Shown here: in pieces, positions 61,610 through 64,000 of the stretch | How positions within the stretch are numbered: the first letter of the stretch is position 1 | Layout: each line of letters starts with the position of its first letter | NCBI RefSeq assembly: GCF_004011505.1 | Contig: NZ_SAUN01000001.1 | Span: 6,537,501 to 6,601,500, forward strand | Length of the DNA: 64,000 nucleotides | From: Nonomuraea polychroma | GTDB lineage: Bacteria; Actinomycetota; Actinomycetes; Streptosporangiales; Streptosporangiaceae | Reading direction: 5' to 3' | The notes under the pieces: model-generated | What the model saw: only the letters and a program-made list of their open reading frames with translations | Told to the model about the DNA's origin: nothing | Database searches by the model: none | Made by a program: the position numbers and the translations under genes

Positions 61610-63147
61610 GAGGAATGGATCAGATCGGCCCCCTTTTCGCCGATCATGATAGCGGGGGCATGGGTGTGGCCGCGGTTCAGCGTCGGCATGATCGACACGT
61701 CCACCACGCGCAGCCCCTCGACCCCGCGCACCCGCAGGGAGGGGTCAACGACCGAGGCGTCGTCGGCGCCCATGCGGCACGTGCCGACCGGGTGGTAGAG
61801 GGTCTCGCCGCGCTCGCGTACCCACTGGGCGAGCTCCTCATCGCTCTCCGGACCCCAGTACGGTGCCATCGGCCCGCCCGCGTACGGCTTCATCGCGGTG
61901 GTGGCGAACACCTGCTTGGCCGTCTTCAGGCCCGCGACCAGCCGCTTGACGTCGGCCTCCTCGCTCAGGTAGGCGGGGTCGATCACCACGTCCCTGCCGT
62001 TCAGCCCGATCCTGCCGCGGCTCTCCGGCTGCAGCAGCACGACGCCGACGGTGATCCCGTGACCGGTCGGCGGGGTGAGGCCGTGGTCCTTGAAGGGCAC
62101 CGGGGCGAAGATCAACTCGACGTCGGGCGCGGGCTCCTCGGCCGAGGTCCTGATGAACGCGACCGCCTCCCCCACGTTGGAGGTGAGCATGCCGGAGCGC
62201 AGCACGATGTACCGCAGCAGGTTGCCGATGGACTCGGCCTTGGTCAGCGTGACCGGTTGCCTGCACTCGATGTAGACGCCGCTCGCGAGGTGGTCCTGCA
62301 GGTTCTTGCCGACCTCGGGCAGGTCGTGCACGACCTCGACCCCGGCGTCCCGCAACTCGCTCGCCGCGCCCACGCCGGAGCGCATGAGCAGGTACGGCGA
62401 GCCGATCGCGCCCGCGGACAGGATGACCTCGCGCCTGGCCTTGACCTGGGCGCCGCCGCCGTGCTGGATGCCGATCGCACGCCGGCCGTCGAACAACACC
62501 CGGTCGACGGTCGTCCCCGTGATCACCGTGAGGTTCGGCCGCCCGGCCGCCGGACGCAGGTACGCGTCGGCGGCGCTCCACCTGCGGCCGCGGTTCTGGG
62601 TGACGGGGGTGGGGCTGTAGCCCTCGTTGGAGCGCCCGTTGAGTTCGCCCAGCCGCTCGAAGCCGAGCTCCTCACAGGCTTTGAGGAAGGCCGCGGTGGT
62701 GACGTTGGGGCTGCGCAGCTCCGAGATGTACAGCGGGCCGGAGGTGCCGTAGACGTTGCCCTGGTTGCTGCCGACGCGGTGCTCGGCCTTGGTGAAGTAC
62801 GGCAGGACGTCGTCGTACGACCAGCCGGGGATGCCCCACTGGTCGTAGTCCAGCTGGCAGCCGCGCACCCACATCTGGGCGTTGAGCGAAGAGGAGCCGC
62901 CGATGACCCGGCCGCGCGGCCAGTAGAGCTCCCGGCCGGACATCTCGCCCTGCTTGGCCGTCGTGTAGTTCCAGTCGTATTCGGTCTTGAACAGCTTGGC
63001 GAAGCCCGCGGGCATGCGGATCTCCAGCTTGTCGTCCTGGCCGCCCGCCTCGACCAGCGCGACCGAGACGTTTGGGTCCACAGAGAGCCTGTTGGCCAGC
63101 ACGCAACCCGCGGAACCGGCGCCGACGATCACGTAGTCGTACTCCAT
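61606..63147 (-). CDS. GMC family FAD-dependent oxidoreductase (choline dehydrogenase-like)
   Basis: 513 residues. The ADP-binding fold YVIVGAGSAGCVLANRLS is at the N-terminus. GMC signature 1 appears as GRVIGGSSSLNAQMWVRG and signature 2 as GAIGSPYLLMRSGVG. The C-terminal catalytic region has YHPVGTCRMG and NRGHTHAPAIMIGEKGADLI with the active-site His/Asn pair. It oxidises a primary or secondary alcohol to an aldehyde or ketone, the logical step after P450 hydroxylation. ATG 63147 follows AAGGGG. It is divergent from the acyl-CoA ligase gene and upstream of P450 gene 2 on the same strand, forming a likely catabolic unit. Confidence 0.92.
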   Translation of the reverse strand: MEYDYVIVGAGSAGCVLANRLSVDPNVSVALVEAGGQDDKLEIRMPAGFAKLFKTEYDWNYTTAKQGEMSGRELYWPRGRVIGGSSSLNAQMWVRGCQLDYDQWGIPGWSYDDVLPYFTKAEHRVGSNQGNVYGTSGPLYISELRSPNVTTAAFLKACEELGFERLGELNGRSNEGYSPTPVTQNRGRRWSAADAYLRPAAGRPNLTVITGTTVDRVLFDGRRAIGIQHGGGAQVKARREVILSAGAIGSPYLLMRSGVGAASELRDAGVEVVHDLPEVGKNLQDHLASGVYIECRQPVTLTKAESIGNLLRYIVLRSGMLTSNVGEAVAFIRTSAEEPAPDVELIFAPVPFKDHGLTPPTGHGITVGVVLLQPESRGRIGLNGRDVVIDPAYLSEEADVKRLVAGLKTAKQVFATTAMKPYAGGPMAPYWGPESDEELAQWVRERGETLYHPVGTCRMGADDASVVDPSLRVRGVEGLRVVDVSIMPTLNRGHTHAPAIMIGEKGADLIHSS

Positions 63148-63192
63148 GACCCCTTGCTTACTCCAGGCGACCGGGCGCGTCCATATGCAGTT

Positions 63193-63219
63193 GTAACCTC
63201 TGTTACCTACCAGTCGGTA
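63193..63219. promoter_or_regulatory. Two dyads in the GMC / acyl-CoA ligase divergent promoter
   Basis: GTAAC-CTCT-GTTAC at 63193-63206 and TACC-AGTC-GGTA at 63208-63219 lie side by side between the divergent starts at 63147 and 63273. The second resembles TetR-family operators of lipid catabolism genes. No regulator gene is inside the window on this side. Confidence 0.5.
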
Positions 63220-63272
63220 TGAGGTCGCTGGTTAGATGGCGCCGAAGGCGGCTGAAGAGGGAGGAAGGCGTC

Positions 63273-64000
63273 ATGCTCAACCTGTCGATCGTCCTGGAGG
63301 ACAGCGCCAGGAACAATCCGGACGGCACGGCCATCGTCTTCGGCGACATGCGACTGCCGTACTCGATGATCGACACGATCGCCAACCAGGTCGCGAACCT
63401 GCTGGTGGCGCGCGGGATTCAGAAGGGCGACAAGGTCGCGCTGGCCTGCCCGAACCTGCCGTACTTCCCGTTCGTCTATTTCGGCATCCTGAAGGCCGGC
63501 GCGACGGTGGTGCCGCTGAACGTGCTGCTCCAGTCGCGCGAGATCGCCTACCATCTCGACGACAGTGACGCCAAGGCGCTGTTCTGCTTCGAGGGCACGC
63601 CCGAGCTGCCGCTGGGCGAGCGTGGCAAGAGCGGGTTCGAGGCCGCGGCGGGATGCGAGCACTTCTTCGTGCTGCCCGCGACGCCGCTCGCGACCGAGTC
63701 CGAATACGGCGAGTCGATCTGGGCGGCGCTGGGCGGGACGGCGAACACGTTCGAGACCGTGCAGACGGCGCCCGACGACACCGCGGTGATCCTCTACACC
63801 TCAGGCACCACCGGCCAGCCCAAGGGCGCCGAGCTCAGCCATCAGAACATGCTGATGAACGCCATGGTCAGCGACAAGATGTTCCCGTCCGGCGGGGAGG
63901 ACGGCGACACGTACCTGGCCGTGCTGCCGCTGTTCCACTCCTTCGGCCAGACCGTCGTCATGAACACCGGCTTCCTGCGCGGCGCCACCGTCGTGCTGAT
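63273..64000 (+). CDS. Long-chain acyl-CoA synthetase / AMP-dependent ligase (N-terminal part, runs off right edge)
   Basis: At least 242 residues before the window ends. ANL superfamily adenylating enzyme: the P-loop-like motif ILYTSGTTGQPKGAELSHQNM begins near residue 173, and YLAVLPLFHSFGQT follows, both typical of FadD-type acid:CoA ligases. It would activate a carboxylic acid as acyl-AMP and then acyl-CoA, consistent with P450/GMC oxidation of an alcohol to an acid in the neighbouring genes. ATG 63273 has GAGGAAGG upstream. The C-terminal domain is not in view. Confidence 0.92.
   Translation, partial: MLNLSIVLEDSARNNPDGTAIVFGDMRLPYSMIDTIANQVANLLVARGIQKGDKVALACPNLPYFPFVYFGILKAGATVVPLNVLLQSREIAYHLDDSDAKALFCFEGTPELPLGERGKSGFEAAAGCEHFFVLPATPLATESEYGESIWAALGGTANTFETVQTAPDDTAVILYTSGTTGQPKGAELSHQNMLMNAMVSDKMFPSGGEDGDTYLAVLPLFHSFGQTVVMNTGFLRGATVVL

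Overview
The window is a very GC-rich, gene-dense stretch of an actinobacterial chromosome. Codon bias towards G/C in third positions, frequent GTG starts, ATGA stop/start overlaps, Actinobacteria-type LexA boxes, the lexA / LysM / nrdR-nrdJ arrangement, F420-type oxidoreductases and secreted lectin-tagged glycosidases all point to a filamentous actinomycete. A member of the Streptosporangiaceae (for example Nonomuraea) is my best guess, by inference only. No rRNA, tRNA, CRISPR array, insertion sequence or prophage was recognised.

Layout. 1-6.2 kb: end of a hypothetical gene, a thioesterase, a pxpABC 5-oxoprolinase operon, a PhzF protein and sthA. 6.2-10.3 kb: a secreted GH30-ricin glycosidase with its LacI regulator, and an EamA exporter. 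10.3-18 kb: DoxX, an MFS drug exporter, a TPR membrane protein, a haloalkane dehalogenase and a membrane protein with two CbxX-type AAA modules. 18-23.6 kb: a complete peptide/nickel-type ABC importer operon with a fused double ATPase. 23.6-35.3 kb: many small single genes (AlkZ-like glycosylase, metal-binding protein, MFS pseudogene, spore-associated-type secreted protein, CMD protein, two mini-ORFs, HxlR plus PPOX, haloacetate dehalogenase, PrsW, amidohydrolase, MFS, GDPD). 35.3-41.4 kb: DNA metabolism and SOS block (nrdJ, nrdR, LysM protein, lexA). 41.7-46.7 kb: two translationally coupled GH43-AbfB arabinan-type enzymes, an AadA-like nucleotidyltransferase and a MalY/PatB-like PLP enzyme. 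47.3-56.7 kb: tricorn protease, DoxX-like protein, F420 oxidoreductase, leuS, Pro/Trp-rich membrane protein. 56.7-64 kb: an oxidative catabolic cluster (two related P450s, alpha/beta hydrolase, GMC oxidoreductase, acyl-CoA ligase) with an RNA methyltransferase inside it.

Regulation is the richest part. I see two candidate ribosome-sensing leader peptides. One is a 7-codon ORF (MTFFYLR) with a near-ideal Shine-Dalgarno and hairpins before the THUMP/Trm11-type RNA methyltransferase. The other is a Leu-Leu-Leu leader ORF with a U-tailed terminator before leuS. There is also a pair of NrdR boxes exactly 31 bp apart, three LexA-type boxes between lexA and the LysM gene, an exact ECF41-type promoter before the CMD gene with no ECF sigma gene in the window, a shared promoter/operator on the two P450 genes, and about ten starts that look leaderless (a TAGNNT-type -10 six to eight bases before ATG/GTG).

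Limits: everything was read by eye. Family names rest on recognised motifs, not on searches, and regulatory sites are predictions.
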